Notes under the pieces: model-generated | What the model was told of the DNA's origin: nothing | Databases searched by the model: none | The model's input: the letters and a program-made list of their open reading frames with translations, nothing else | Origin: Collinsella sp. | GTDB lineage: Bacteria > Actinomycetota > Coriobacteriia > Coriobacteriales > Coriobacteriaceae | Direction: 5' to 3' | DNA: 64,000 bases | Assembly (NCBI GenBank): GCA_019414445.1 | Contig: DXMA01000001.1 | Location: forward strand, 124,001 to 188,000 | Program-made: the position numbers and the translations under genes | Part shown: one piece after another, positions 25,611-33,504 of the stretch | Layout of the letters: every line of letters starts with the position of its first letter | Position numbering within the stretch: position 1 is the first letter of the stretch

Positions 25611-26537
25611 ATGCCCATTCGCATCCCCGACGCCCTCCCTGCCGCCGCGCAGCTCGAGAGCGAGAACATCTTTGTCATGACCGAGTACCGCGCGCTGCAC
25701 CAGGACATCCGTCCGCTGCGTGTGCTCATCCTCAACCTCATGCCCACCAAGATCGCCACCGAGACGCAGATTATGCGCAAACTCTCCAACACGCCGTTGC
25801 AGGTGGAGGTGGACCTGCTGCGCACCAAGACGCACGAGGCCACGCACGTGAGCGCCGGCCACCTGGAGACGTTCTACCGCACGTTCGACGACATCCGCGA
25901 CATCCACTACGACGGCCTGATTATCACGGGCGCGCCCGTGGAGCAGATGCCATTCGAGGAGGTCGACTACTGGCCCGAGCTCTGCCAGATCATGGACTGG
26001 TCCACCACGCACGTGCACTCCACGCTGCACATTTGTTGGGGCGCGCAGGCGGGGCTCTACCATCATTACGGCATTCAGAAGTACGATCTACCGGCCAAGG
26101 CAAGTGGCGTGTTCGAGCATTATCTGGTGAAGCCGCAAAGCCCGCTGGTCCGCGGCTTTGACGACCGCTTCTATGCCGTGCATTCGCGCAACACCGATGT
26201 GCGCCGCGAGGACGTGGAGGCCGAGCCGCAGCTTGAAGTCGTGGCCGTGTCCGACGAGGTAGGCCTGTATATCGTCAAGTCGACCGACAGCCGCCGCTTT
26301 TTTGTCTTTGGCCATCCCGAGTACGATACCGACACGCTGCGCCTGGAGTACGAGCGCGACGTGAAGCGCGGGCTCAACCCTCAGGTGCCGGCGCATTACT
26401 TCCCGGGCGACGATCCCACCGCCGAGCCGCGCAACGTCTGGCGCAGCCAGGCTCAGCTGCTCTACACCAACTGGCTCAACTACTACGTCTACCAGACCAC
26501 GCCCTACGACCTGGCCCGCGCCGGCGAGGAGCACTAG
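25611..26537 (+). CDS. metA: Homoserine O-acetyltransferase MetA (MetAA type)
   Basis: 308 residues. MetA makes O-acyl-homoserine for methionine synthesis. Cys142 in HICWGAQAG is the acyl-carrying nucleophile, with the His/Glu pair in FGHPEYD. Residue 111 is Glu (TGAPVEQMPFEEVDYW); in MetA proteins Glu111 marks acetyl-CoA use and Gly111 succinyl-CoA use, so this should be an acetyltransferase. Start ATG behind AAGGAGC. The TAG stop is followed in frame by 31 Ala/Val-rich codons before TGA (see findings). Confidence 0.93.
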   Translation: MPIRIPDALPAAAQLESENIFVMTEYRALHQDIRPLRVLILNLMPTKIATETQIMRKLSNTPLQVEVDLLRTKTHEATHVSAGHLETFYRTFDDIRDIHYDGLIITGAPVEQMPFEEVDYWPELCQIMDWSTTHVHSTLHICWGAQAGLYHHYGIQKYDLPAKASGVFEHYLVKPQSPLVRGFDDRFYAVHSRNTDVRREDVEAEPQLEVVAVSDEVGLYIVKSTDSRRFFVFGHPEYDTDTLRLEYERDVKRGLNPQVPAHYFPGDDPTAEPRNVWRSQAQLLYTNWLNYYVYQTTPYDLARAGEEH

Positions 26538-26633
26538 GCCGCGGCCGTGGCTGCCGCTGTGGCGGTGGCAGCTGCTATGGCTGTGGCGGTTGCCGTATCT
26601 GTTGCCGTGACCGCTGCCGTGTCTGTTGCGTGA
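26538..26633 (+). repeat. Low-complexity GTNGCN tract following metA
   Basis: 93 nt of imperfect GCN/GTN triplets in frame with metA, ending in TGA at 26631-26633. It would encode an Ala/Val-only extension (with a few Ser, Thr and Met) if the TAG at 26535 were read through. Probably a degenerate microsatellite. Confidence 0.5.
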
Positions 26634-26757
26634 TGAGCGTGGAAATCCGGACACACGAGCGTGGATAATCGGACGTTTGCAACGTGAGCGTGGATAATCT
26701 CCCGTTTTTGGCTCACAAGGGGTCTCAAAGCGGGAGATTATCCACGCTCATTTTTTT
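26634..26757. repeat. GAGCGTGGA repeat locus A with terminal hairpin
   Basis: Two units of the form YGAGCGTGGAWAWYCGGAC (26634 and 26656) are followed by a 20-bp perfect inverted repeat (26685-26704 with 26731-26750) whose left arm is a third unit, then TTTTTTT. The final module is nearly identical to that of locus B. It can act as a terminator for metA. Confidence 0.75.
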
Positions 26758-27045
26758 GCAGCTGCCGTACCGTCGGCATCATCACGCGTTGAGTACATGC
26801 GGACTACATCGCAAACTAGGTAGTTTTGATCCACGGCATATTTTCTTTCAATGAAGTCGGTGGCTTTTGAGGCTCAAAATGTGGAGACAGGGACCTCTGG
26901 ACAACCGCTCTACCTGCAGATATGGAGCATTGGCCTAAAACATCCAAAACCGTCAAGCATTTAGTCAGCTGCTGGACAGCATTTGGTCAGACTTCGCATG
27001 AAACCGTCTGGTACGTTGGCGTCGTTCCAAGAGTTGGGAGGCGAC
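26758..27045. other. Intergenic stretch without recognised features
   Basis: About 290 nt, lower in GC than the surrounding genes. I see no tRNA, riboswitch or clear promoter; only the GGGAGG ribosome binding site of the next gene at its end. Confidence 0.4.
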
Positions 27046-28008
27046 ATGGCAAACGCGACGGCGAATCAAAGACTTACAGGCCACATTAAAGCGTGCGAGC
27101 AGCAGATGAGCTGCGTGTACGCGCGCACGATGGCGGAGGCAAAGCAGATTGAGCGGCGGGTGGCGGCGGGAAGTCTCGAAGTGGTCATGCCGGGACTGTA
27201 CGCGCGTCCGGAATACTGGTCCGAGCTCAAGTTTCGGCAGCGTTATCTGCATCGGGTGCGGGCGCTTGCGCAAAAGCACCCCGACTGGACGTTTTGCTCC
27301 TATACGGCGGCCGTCGTCTATGGTCTTTCGGTTTCGCATGCCAATTTGACGCACATCCATATCGCCGCGATGCCGGCGCAATCGACGACGCCGGGCTCTC
27401 AGGTCATTCGCCATCGCTATGCTCATCGAACACGGGCCAGCCAGATGGATATTGCCGTGACCGATATCGATCAAACGATTGCGGATTGCCTGGTCGATGC
27501 ATCGTTTGTCGAGGGGCTGATCATTGCGGACTCGGCGCTCCATGAGCAGCTTTTGTCGAAGGAGCATCTTGTTGAGACGGTCGACAGGCTTGGCTTGAAT
27601 CGTCGCGGTGTTGTGACGGCGCGCAGGGTCGCGCGGTGTGCCGACGGCTTGTCGGAAAGCGGCGGCGAGTCCAAGGCGCGTGCGCTGATGATCAAGCGCG
27701 GCTGGCAGGTTCCGGAGCTGCAAGTTGAGCTGTTCGACCCGGTTGAGCCGGGAAGGCCGTATCGCGTTGACTACCTGTGGCGCGTGGGCGACCGGTTGAT
27801 CATTGGGGAGTTCGATGGATTCGTTAAAAGCGAGAAAGCGGCGGAGGAGGGCAAGCTTGCAAAGGCGCAATTTGACGAGCGCCAGCGCGAGTCGAGGCTT
27901 TCGATGCTCGATAACTGCAAGATTGTGCGCTTGTGCTGGGATGACCTAAGGGATCCGACAAAGCTCGATCGCAAGCTCAAGGTTGCCGGCGTGCCGTGTG
28001 CCTGCTGA
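27046..28008 (+). CDS. AbiEi-like N-terminal domain plus restriction-endonuclease-fold C-terminal domain
   Basis: 320 residues. The N-terminal ~90 residues (IERRVAAGSLEVVMPGLYARPEYW...) resemble the winged-helix AbiEi antitoxin domain. The C-terminal ~110 residues have an endonuclease-fold pattern: ESGGESKARALMIKRGW, YRVDYLW, LIIGEFDGF and IVRLCWDDL, as in Vsr/DUF559-like proteins. The first acidic and E-x-D groups could bind metal. No toxin gene is adjacent. ATG at 27046 is chosen for its GGGAGG site. GAGCGTGGA repeat loci flank it on both sides. Biological role unknown; defence or regulation are guesses. Confidence 0.65.
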   Translation: MANATANQRLTGHIKACEQQMSCVYARTMAEAKQIERRVAAGSLEVVMPGLYARPEYWSELKFRQRYLHRVRALAQKHPDWTFCSYTAAVVYGLSVSHANLTHIHIAAMPAQSTTPGSQVIRHRYAHRTRASQMDIAVTDIDQTIADCLVDASFVEGLIIADSALHEQLLSKEHLVETVDRLGLNRRGVVTARRVARCADGLSESGGESKARALMIKRGWQVPELQVELFDPVEPGRPYRVDYLWRVGDRLIIGEFDGFVKSEKAAEEGKLAKAQFDERQRESRLSMLDNCKIVRLCWDDLRDPTKLDRKLKVAGVPCAC

Positions 28009-28031
28009 GACGGTTACAGGGCGTTAGGCTG

Positions 28032-28257
28032 CACGAGCGTGGATAATCGGACACATGAGAGTGGAAATCTGGACGCGCATTGATTGAGCGTGGATTTTCA
28101 GACACGCGAGCGTGGATTTTCGGACGTGTGAATAATGAGCGTGGAAATCCGGACGGATGAGCGTGGAAAAACGGACGTTTGCAACATGAGCGTGGATAAT
28201 CTCCCGTTTTTGGCTCATAAAGGGACTCAAAGGGGGAGATTTTCCACGCTCATTTTT
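28032..28257. repeat. GAGCGTGGA repeat locus B with terminal hairpin
   Basis: Six units of about 22 bp, partly spaced apart (starts near 28034, 28056, 28085, 28108, 28136 and 28158), are followed by the hairpin module (28187-28205 with 28234-28252) and ATTTTT. The right arm has TTT where locus A has TTA, so the stem has one mismatch. It lies between the AbiEi-like gene and the convergent cyclo-ligase gene. Confidence 0.75.
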
Positions 28258-28279
28258 GTGGGGTGCAGCGTGCCAGCCG

Positions 28280-28876
28280 TTAGGCGCTGATGATGTGGGG
28301 TAGCGGCAGGTCGTGGGCGTCGGTGGGAACGTGGTCGACACGCTGCTCGTCAAAGGCGATGCCGATGACGTGGCATGTGGGCGAAACTGCAAGCAAGTAG
28401 CGGTCATAGCAGCCGCCGCCGTAGCCCAGGCGCGCGCCGGCGCGGTCGAAGGCTACGAGTGGCACGATGGCCATGTCGAGGGCCTCTGCAGACACGATAG
28501 GGAAGCGGTCGCTGTCGATGTCCATGGCCGCGAAGGCCCGCGTGGGGTGGGCGATAAACGGGGCCGCGGACGCATCGCCGACGGCAACTGCCCGCATGCA
28601 CATGCGCTGGCCACAAGCTGCGGCGTCTGTTGCCGAGAGCATGCACGGATAGGCCACGCGCCAGCCGCGTTTGGCGGCAGCTGCGGCAAACGCGGCTGAG
28701 TCGACTTCGGAACCCATCGCGGCATAGACGGCAACGGTGTGCGGTGCCGCGGCACCCGAGCTGCCCAGCAACTCAACAAGCCGCGCGCAAATGACAGCAG
28801 ACTTCGCCGCCCGAACATCCAAATCAAGAGCATCGCGCCGAGCAATCATCGCCCGCCGCACTTCAGCCTTGCCCAT
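28280..28876 (-). CDS. 5-formyltetrahydrofolate cyclo-ligase
   Basis: 198 residues, the normal size. It converts 5-formyl-THF to 5,10-methenyl-THF using ATP. The family motif GYGGGCYDRYL is present near residue 150, with the N-terminal KAEVRRAMIARRDAL. Start at 28876 behind GAGGAGG; nine earlier codons are in frame but lack a site. Its upstream region holds two REP-like palindromes. Confidence 0.9.
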   Translation of the reverse strand: MGKAEVRRAMIARRDALDLDVRAAKSAVICARLVELLGSSGAAAPHTVAVYAAMGSEVDSAAFAAAAAKRGWRVAYPCMLSATDAAACGQRMCMRAVAVGDASAAPFIAHPTRAFAAMDIDSDRFPIVSAEALDMAIVPLVAFDRAGARLGYGGGCYDRYLLAVSPTCHVIGIAFDEQRVDHVPTDAHDLPLPHIISA

Positions 28877-28893
28877 CCCAACCTCCTCTAGCA

Positions 28894-28930
28894 AACCTGC
28901 CAAAAAGGGACAGGTTTATTTTGGCAGGTT
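28894..28930. repeat. GGGACAG-type REP-like palindrome
   Basis: AACCTGCCAAAA (28894-28905) pairs perfectly with TTTTGGCAGGTT (28919-28930) around AGGGACAGGTTTA. Confidence 0.72.
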
Positions 28931-28950
28931 TTATCTGGGCAAATGTCGAA

Positions 28951-28985
28951 ACCACCACAAAGGTGCCTGTCCCCTTTGTGGTGGT
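28951..28985. repeat. GTGCCTGTCC-core REP-like palindrome
   Basis: ACCACCACAAAGG (28951-28963) pairs perfectly with CCTTTGTGGTGGT (28973-28985). The loop carries GCCTGTCC, the complement of the GGGACAGG core of the neighbouring family. A degraded copy lies at 29691-29726. Confidence 0.7.
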
Positions 28986-29004
28986 TTTGGCCCATGCGTT
29001 AACG

Positions 29005-29334
29005 CTATAGCGCCGCAGCGATCGCTTCAGTCACAAACTTATTGAGTGACTCGCCCTTCTTTGCCGCTGCCAGCGCCGCCTGTTTGTGGAGCTCAGAGCC
29101 CGTTCTTACGTTGAACGAGCCCTTAAAAGCCCGCTCGGGCTCTTTGCCCTTCTCGGCGCAAAACTCAAGGTAATCGTCGACGGCGTCGTGGAAGCATTGC
29201 TCCACTTCTTCAGCCGTGGAGCCTTCAAATACGATTGCGTCCCTAATGCCGGCGACCATACCTGTTAGCACATGCTGTTCGGCATCGAACTCGACCGGGG
29301 CGAAATAACCCTTGTATGCCAAAACGTTACTCAT
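29005..29334 (-). CDS. hicB: HicB-family antitoxin
   Basis: 109 residues. The N-terminal HicB core (YKGYFAPVEFDAEQHVLTGMVAGIRDAIVFEGSTAEEVEQCFHDAVDDYLEF) is followed by a C-terminal ribbon-helix-helix DNA-binding segment (GSFNVRTGSELHKQAALAAAKKGESLNKFVTEAI). It neutralises HicA and represses the operon. The start at 29334 follows GGAGG and lies 8 nt inside the end of hicA, so the two are translationally coupled, toxin first. Confidence 0.9.
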   Translation of the reverse strand: MSNVLAYKGYFAPVEFDAEQHVLTGMVAGIRDAIVFEGSTAEEVEQCFHDAVDDYLEFCAEKGKEPERAFKGSFNVRTGSELHKQAALAAAKKGESLNKFVTEAIAAAL

Positions 29335-29590
29335 GACTACCTCCGACATCTTGCAGAAAGCGAACGATGTTTCGAATGGTCCCCGCTGTCAATTCGTCAG
29401 ATGGATGAGGCGCGTGCATTACGAACATCCTGCCATCTGATGGCCTGTAGAAGCGAACGCGCGATCCGGATGTCTTGCCTTTGCTGTCCATTTCAAAGCC
29501 ATATGAGGCCATGACTTTTAAAAAATCGGCATACCGATACGTCGAAGGGCAGCTAAACAGTTGGGCGATGAGTTTATCGGCTCGAGTCAT
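29327..29590 (-). CDS. hicA: HicA-family toxin (mRNA interferase)
   Basis: 87 residues. Double-stranded-RNA-binding-like fold that cuts mRNA; the catalytic His is expected in MHAPHPSDELTAGTIRNIV. GSRVRFYRPSDGR matches the family core. First gene of a hicAB pair; its promoter and operator lie just upstream (29605-29642). Appears intact. Confidence 0.9.
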   Translation of the reverse strand: MTRADKLIAQLFSCPSTYRYADFLKVMASYGFEMDSKGKTSGSRVRFYRPSDGRMFVMHAPHPSDELTAGTIRNIVRFLQDVGGSHE

Positions 29591-29604
29591 CTCGCCTCAC
29601 ATTC

Positions 29605-29642
29605 TGCAACTATATTCTAGTTGCAATTTAAGTCCGATGCAA
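29605..29642 (-). promoter_or_regulatory. hicAB promoter and palindromic operator
   Basis: On the minus strand: -35 TTGCAT (complement of 29637-29642), 17-nt spacer, -10 TAGAAT (29614-29619). The 21-bp palindrome TGCAACTA-TATTC-TAGTTGCA (29605-29625) covers the -10 box, the expected place for HicB repression. Confidence 0.8.
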
Positions 29643-29690
29643 ACACTCATAATATAGAACATGTGTACGTATAGAACAAGTGTTCGAATC

Positions 29691-29726
29691 ACCACTGAGA
29701 AAGGGGACAGGCACCTTTGTGGTGGT
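29691..29726. repeat. Degenerate REP-like palindrome
   Basis: ACCAC...AAAGGGGACAGGCACCTTT...GTGGT: same core and right arm as the 28951 element (in reverse), left arm partly decayed. Confidence 0.55.
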
Positions 29727-29758
29727 CTGTGCTGTGGAGTGGGCGTCTGCGGCAGCTC

Positions 29759-29896
29759 GTCTCGATCTGTAACAGTAACTCGGCAAAATTGGACCCAGTT
29801 GTTACAGATTGAGACAAAGAGCTGGTGCCGTTCGGGAACGTCTCGATTTGTAACATCTGGAGCCGATATTGCCGTCTAGATGTTACAGATTGAGAC
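29759..29896. repeat. Tandem pair of GTCTCGATYTGTAACA hairpins
   Basis: Two adjacent inverted repeats with nearly the same arms: 29759-29774 with 29800-29815, and 29840-29858 with 29878-29896. The loops are unrelated. Arms read GTCTCGATYTGTAACA and TGTTACAGATTGAGAC. No T run, no ORF. Confidence 0.7.
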
Positions 29897-29939
29897 AAAC
29901 CGCCGCGGTGGGCTGCGCCGCCTCGCCCAAGCCGCAGAA

Positions 29940-29979
29940 AAAAGGTAGATTTTCGGGCATGTCCCAAAAATCTACCTTT
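29940..29979. terminator. Hairpin after the M16C protease gene
   Basis: AAAGGTAGATTTT pairs with AAAATCTACCTTT around a GGGCATGTCCC core that is itself palindromic. It sits 6 nt after the protease stop on the minus strand and is followed there by TTTTTTC, so it can terminate transcription. Confidence 0.65.
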
Positions 29980-29984
29980 GTGCG

Positions 29985-32900
29985 TTAGCCCAGCAGGTCG
30001 ATGACGTTAAAGCCGGCGTTGCTCTTTGCGATGACGTCTAGGCCGCCAAAGACGCAGGTCGGTGACTCGGTCGCGATACGCGTCACGTCGGTGCCGAGCG
30101 AGCGCAGCTCACCGGGCGTGGCGGCGAGCATCTGGGCGCGACGCTCCTCGCGCGCATGCGGATCGAGCCCGGCCAGGTAGGTCGTGTTGCGGCGCTTGGT
30201 GAGCGCGTACGGCTTCACCGGCGCGTCCATGCCGCTCACGCAGCTCACGATAAAGCCCTCAAAGGCGGCTTCGTCGGGCTCAAAGCTGCCAAGCCATGCA
30301 CCCGCGCGCTCCACGCGCTCAATCGAAGGATCGATCGCCGGGTCGCGGTAGGTGTAGAACGCCGCCTGACGCTCACCTGCCGCGCGGAATCCGCAGCCGT
30401 ACGCCCCGCCCTTCACGCGGATCTCGTTCCACAGGTAGTCGTAGGAGAGCGCGTTGGCAGCCACGGCCCAAGTGCCTGTCACGTCAATGCCCAGGCGACG
30501 CGGGTCGCACGCGCTTGCCGCAAAGCAGATGTCGCTGGGGATCACGAAAGCCTCGTGGCGGTCGCACGGCGCCGGCACCACGAGCGCGTCGCGGCCGGCA
30601 CCATCGCCCGCACCCAGCCCCAGGTCGCCCGCGGCATCCCAGTACGCGTCAAAGTCCTCGTCGCTGCCGGTAAAGCTCGCCATGCAGCCATCGGCCACAA
30701 AGATGCGGTCTGCCAGCTCGGCAAGCTTGGCGCGCAGGTCGTCCAGGCGCTCGTCAAAGTGGTCGAGCAGATCGCGCAGGAACAGGTAGAAGTCCACGCC
30801 CGAAAGCTGCTCACGCACCACGGCCGAAGGTGAGCTGTAGCTCATCGCGCGACCGAGTGCCGCCGAGTGACCGTTGTTGATAAAGCCCTGCTCAAGCCCA
30901 ATGCGAATCTGTGTGAGCACGTCGCGAACGCGGTCGGCATCGGCATCGAGCAAAAGCGTGCTCGACCACACCTCGCGCGGCAGGCTCGCCAGCGCGTCGA
31001 TCTTTTCGGACAGGGCACCGGCGCTCACTAGCAGGTAGGGGCGTACGCCATCCACGTCGGGCTGGGTCATGACCTCGGTCGTAAAGCTCAAAAAGCCCAG
31101 CTTGCCGGCGAGCAAGTTGTCGAGTTCCTCGGCCGAGTGCTCGCTCGTGGGCAGCTGCTTGAGCAGGCGGCAGAGCAGCGTCACGTAGGGCAGGTCCTCA
31201 AACGCGACGCAGCTCAGGTCGAAGTACTGCATGGCGTAGGCCAGACGGTTGGTGGGGATGCCGTGGCGCAGGCAGGGGATGGGTGCGGTCGTGTCCACGA
31301 CCAGCGGCGGCTCGGGGCGCGCCTCGCCAATGTCGGATACGCGCAGGCGCGGCAGTGTGGCCTTGTCCTCGGGCGTGTCTTCGGCCTCCTGCGCGGCACG
31401 CAGTACGGCCGTGCGCTCGACCACGTCGGCCAGCTCGGCATCGGTCATGGCGTCGCGCTTGGCTGCCAGCTCGGCAGCTTCGGCGCCCTCCGCACCCTCG
31501 GCGGCGTCTACCGGAACCAGCTCGACCAGCGCCATATGGTCGTTCTCCAGCACGAGCTCGTGCAGCAGGTCCTCAAAATAGCTGCCGTCCAGCTCACCAC
31601 GCAGCTCCTCGTACACCGGGCCGTACTTGAGTGCCAGCGTCGCGGCGTCGTCATCGTAGAGCCAGGTGCTCAGCGCGTCGCATGCAATGGCCACGCCGTC
31701 GGCGATACCGTAGTCGCGCTGGCGCAGGTCGTATTCGTTGCTGCTGATGATGGCTTCCAGGCGCTCGCGCGGAACGCCATACTCGCATAGGTCGCGGCAG
31801 GCGTCCTGGAACGCGCGGCGCAGCTCGCGCGCCACGCCGGGCTGCGCGTTTTGCAGCATGATGAGCTCGTAGGGCTGCAGGCTCTCGGCCGCGGTGTAGC
31901 TCGCCACGTTGCCGCCCAGGCCGGCGGCCAGAATGGCCTTCTTAACCGGCGCCTCGTTGGAGCCCAACAGTGCCTCGAACAGGATGTCCGCCGCGATTGT
32001 GCGCTTGCGGTCGAGCGCGCTGCCCAGCACCAGGCCCAGGCCCACCAAGGCGTTCTCGGGTGTAGTGGCCATCTCGACGCGCTTGTACTCGCAGGTCACA
32101 GGCGCCTGCACGTCCAGCGGATTGGGCGCCAGCGCGGACGGGTCCTCGCCGTCGGCAACGGCGGCGTCCATGCGGCGGCTCGCGGCATTCGACTGCGACA
32201 GATAGCGCTCGTCCAAAAAGGCCAGTGCGCGGTCCACGTCCAGATCTCCATAGAGCGTGATGTAGGAGTTGGAGGGGTTGTAGTGGCGCGCGTGCGTATC
32301 TAGGAACTGCTCGTAGGTGAGCGCGGGAATCGCGCGCGGGTCGCCGCCGCTCTCGTGCGCATAGGCGGTGTCGGGATAGAGCGCAGCATTGACGGCGTCG
32401 TCCAGCACGCTCATAGGGTCGGACAGCGCGCCCTTCATCTCGTTGAACACCACGCCGTTGTAGCGCAGCGTGCCCTCGCGCAGGCTCGCGGAGCTGCCGT
32501 CGCCCTCGCTCTCGACGCCCTCCGGCAGGTCCAGCTCGTAGTGCCAGCCCTCTTGCTCAAAAATGGTGGGCTTGGTATAGATGGCCGGGTTGAACACCGC
32601 GTCCAGGTACACGTCCATCAGGTTGTACAGGTCCTGCTCGTTGGTGGTGGCAACGGGGTAGATGGTCTTGTCGGGGTAAGTCATGGCGTTGAGGAACGTC
32701 TGCATGGAGCTCTTGATCAGGTCGACAAACGGCTCCTTGACGGGAAACTTGGCCGATCCGCACAGCACCGAGTGCTCAAGAATATGGAACACGCCGGTGG
32801 AATCGGCCGGCGGCGTCTTAAAGCCAATGGCAAAGGCCTTGTTTTCGTCGTCGCACGCCAGGTACAGCAGGCGAGCGCCCGAGGCGGTGTGGCGCAGCAC

Positions 32901-33023
32901 GTAGGCGTCCGAGTCGAGCTCGGGCACGGTCTCGCAGCGCTCGACGGCAAAGCCGTGGCAGGTGGTACCGGGAACCAGCAGCGCGGCAGCGGCGGCGCGC
33001 GGGTCGGTTGAGGTGGTGGACAT
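29985..33023 (-). CDS. M16C-family zinc metalloprotease (presequence protease/HypA-like)
   Basis: 1012 residues, the size of single-chain M16C enzymes (Cym1/PreP type). The inverted zinc motif HxxEH is HILEH at residues 80-84, in GVFHILEHSVLCGSAKFPVKEPF, and the M16C region YPDKTIYPVATTNEQD follows. C-terminal halves of this family form the second shell of a closed peptide-degrading chamber. No signal peptide is visible, so it is probably cytosolic and degrades peptides. Start at 33023 behind AAGGAGAC; a longer reading would run into repeat DNA and is rejected. Confidence 0.92.
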   Translation of the reverse strand: MSTTSTDPRAAAAALLVPGTTCHGFAVERCETVPELDSDAYVLRHTASGARLLYLACDDENKAFAIGFKTPPADSTGVFHILEHSVLCGSAKFPVKEPFVDLIKSSMQTFLNAMTYPDKTIYPVATTNEQDLYNLMDVYLDAVFNPAIYTKPTIFEQEGWHYELDLPEGVESEGDGSSASLREGTLRYNGVVFNEMKGALSDPMSVLDDAVNAALYPDTAYAHESGGDPRAIPALTYEQFLDTHARHYNPSNSYITLYGDLDVDRALAFLDERYLSQSNAASRRMDAAVADGEDPSALAPNPLDVQAPVTCEYKRVEMATTPENALVGLGLVLGSALDRKRTIAADILFEALLGSNEAPVKKAILAAGLGGNVASYTAAESLQPYELIMLQNAQPGVARELRRAFQDACRDLCEYGVPRERLEAIISSNEYDLRQRDYGIADGVAIACDALSTWLYDDDAATLALKYGPVYEELRGELDGSYFEDLLHELVLENDHMALVELVPVDAAEGAEGAEAAELAAKRDAMTDAELADVVERTAVLRAAQEAEDTPEDKATLPRLRVSDIGEARPEPPLVVDTTAPIPCLRHGIPTNRLAYAMQYFDLSCVAFEDLPYVTLLCRLLKQLPTSEHSAEELDNLLAGKLGFLSFTTEVMTQPDVDGVRPYLLVSAGALSEKIDALASLPREVWSSTLLLDADADRVRDVLTQIRIGLEQGFINNGHSAALGRAMSYSSPSAVVREQLSGVDFYLFLRDLLDHFDERLDDLRAKLAELADRIFVADGCMASFTGSDEDFDAYWDAAGDLGLGAGDGAGRDALVVPAPCDRHEAFVIPSDICFAASACDPRRLGIDVTGTWAVAANALSYDYLWNEIRVKGGAYGCGFRAAGERQAAFYTYRDPAIDPSIERVERAGAWLGSFEPDEAAFEGFIVSCVSGMDAPVKPYALTKRRNTTYLAGLDPHAREERRAQMLAATPGELRSLGTDVTRIATESPTCVFGGLDVIAKSNAGFNVIDLLG

Positions 33024-33108
33024 ATGCAGTCTCCTTTGACGCCCCAGCGGGGGCGAATCGAGTCGAATCCTCGAGAGTATACCCATATGGGGCCTTCGAC
33101 CAATCTGC

Positions 33109-33233
33109 CGCACGAGCGTGGATTTTCGGACACACGAGCGTGGAAATTCGGACGCCCGCCAAATAGCAGTGGATTTTCGGACGAAATCGGCCGCCAAAAG
33201 CCTAGAAACCGTCCAAATAACCACGCTCGTGCG
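33109..33233. repeat. GAGCGTGGA repeat locus C
   Basis: Two full units (from 33111 and 33133) and one partial unit (33166) end with an inverted unit: CGCACGAGCGTGG (33109-33121) pairs with CCACGCTCGTGCG (33221-33233). It lacks the hairpin module of loci A and B. Confidence 0.7.
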
Positions 33234-33504
33234 TCAACTACGTATCTCTCACCTCACATTCATCTCTACGACGAGGGATGAATGTGAGACAGGTAGAAGA
33301 TAAAAATCAATCGGCTTATCGGATGCATATACCGCCATCAGATTGAAGTTGTATGCGGAAATGGATGGACTCTACACCGCTTACGCAAAATAACCCCTCG
33401 TTTGCTAAAACATTATAGGAAATGGCGTGGAGTGCTAAAAAGTTCTAATACAATATAAGTCATTTATCTATAAGCTGCTGATTCCTTGTAAAGGTATGGT
33501 TGAT
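33234..33504. other. Intergenic region upstream of the second PTS gntR
   Basis: Contains a 12-bp inverted repeat CTCACATTCATC/GATGAATGTGAG (33253-33288) and AT-rich sequence with GCTAAAACATTATAG (from 33404) and AAAGTTCTAATACAATATAAG, a likely promoter and autoregulatory zone. No -35/-10 pair can be set with confidence. Confidence 0.4.

Noticed and set aside
28032..28257. CRISPR array
   Set aside because: The GAGCGTGGA units repeat directly, but the spacing is irregular, spacers are absent or only a few bases, units vary internally, and no cas genes are present.
33024..33224. N-terminal extension of the M16C protease
   Set aside because: The in-frame upstream codons are made of GAGCGTGGA repeat DNA. 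The ATG at 33023 has AAGGAGAC and begins family-like sequence.
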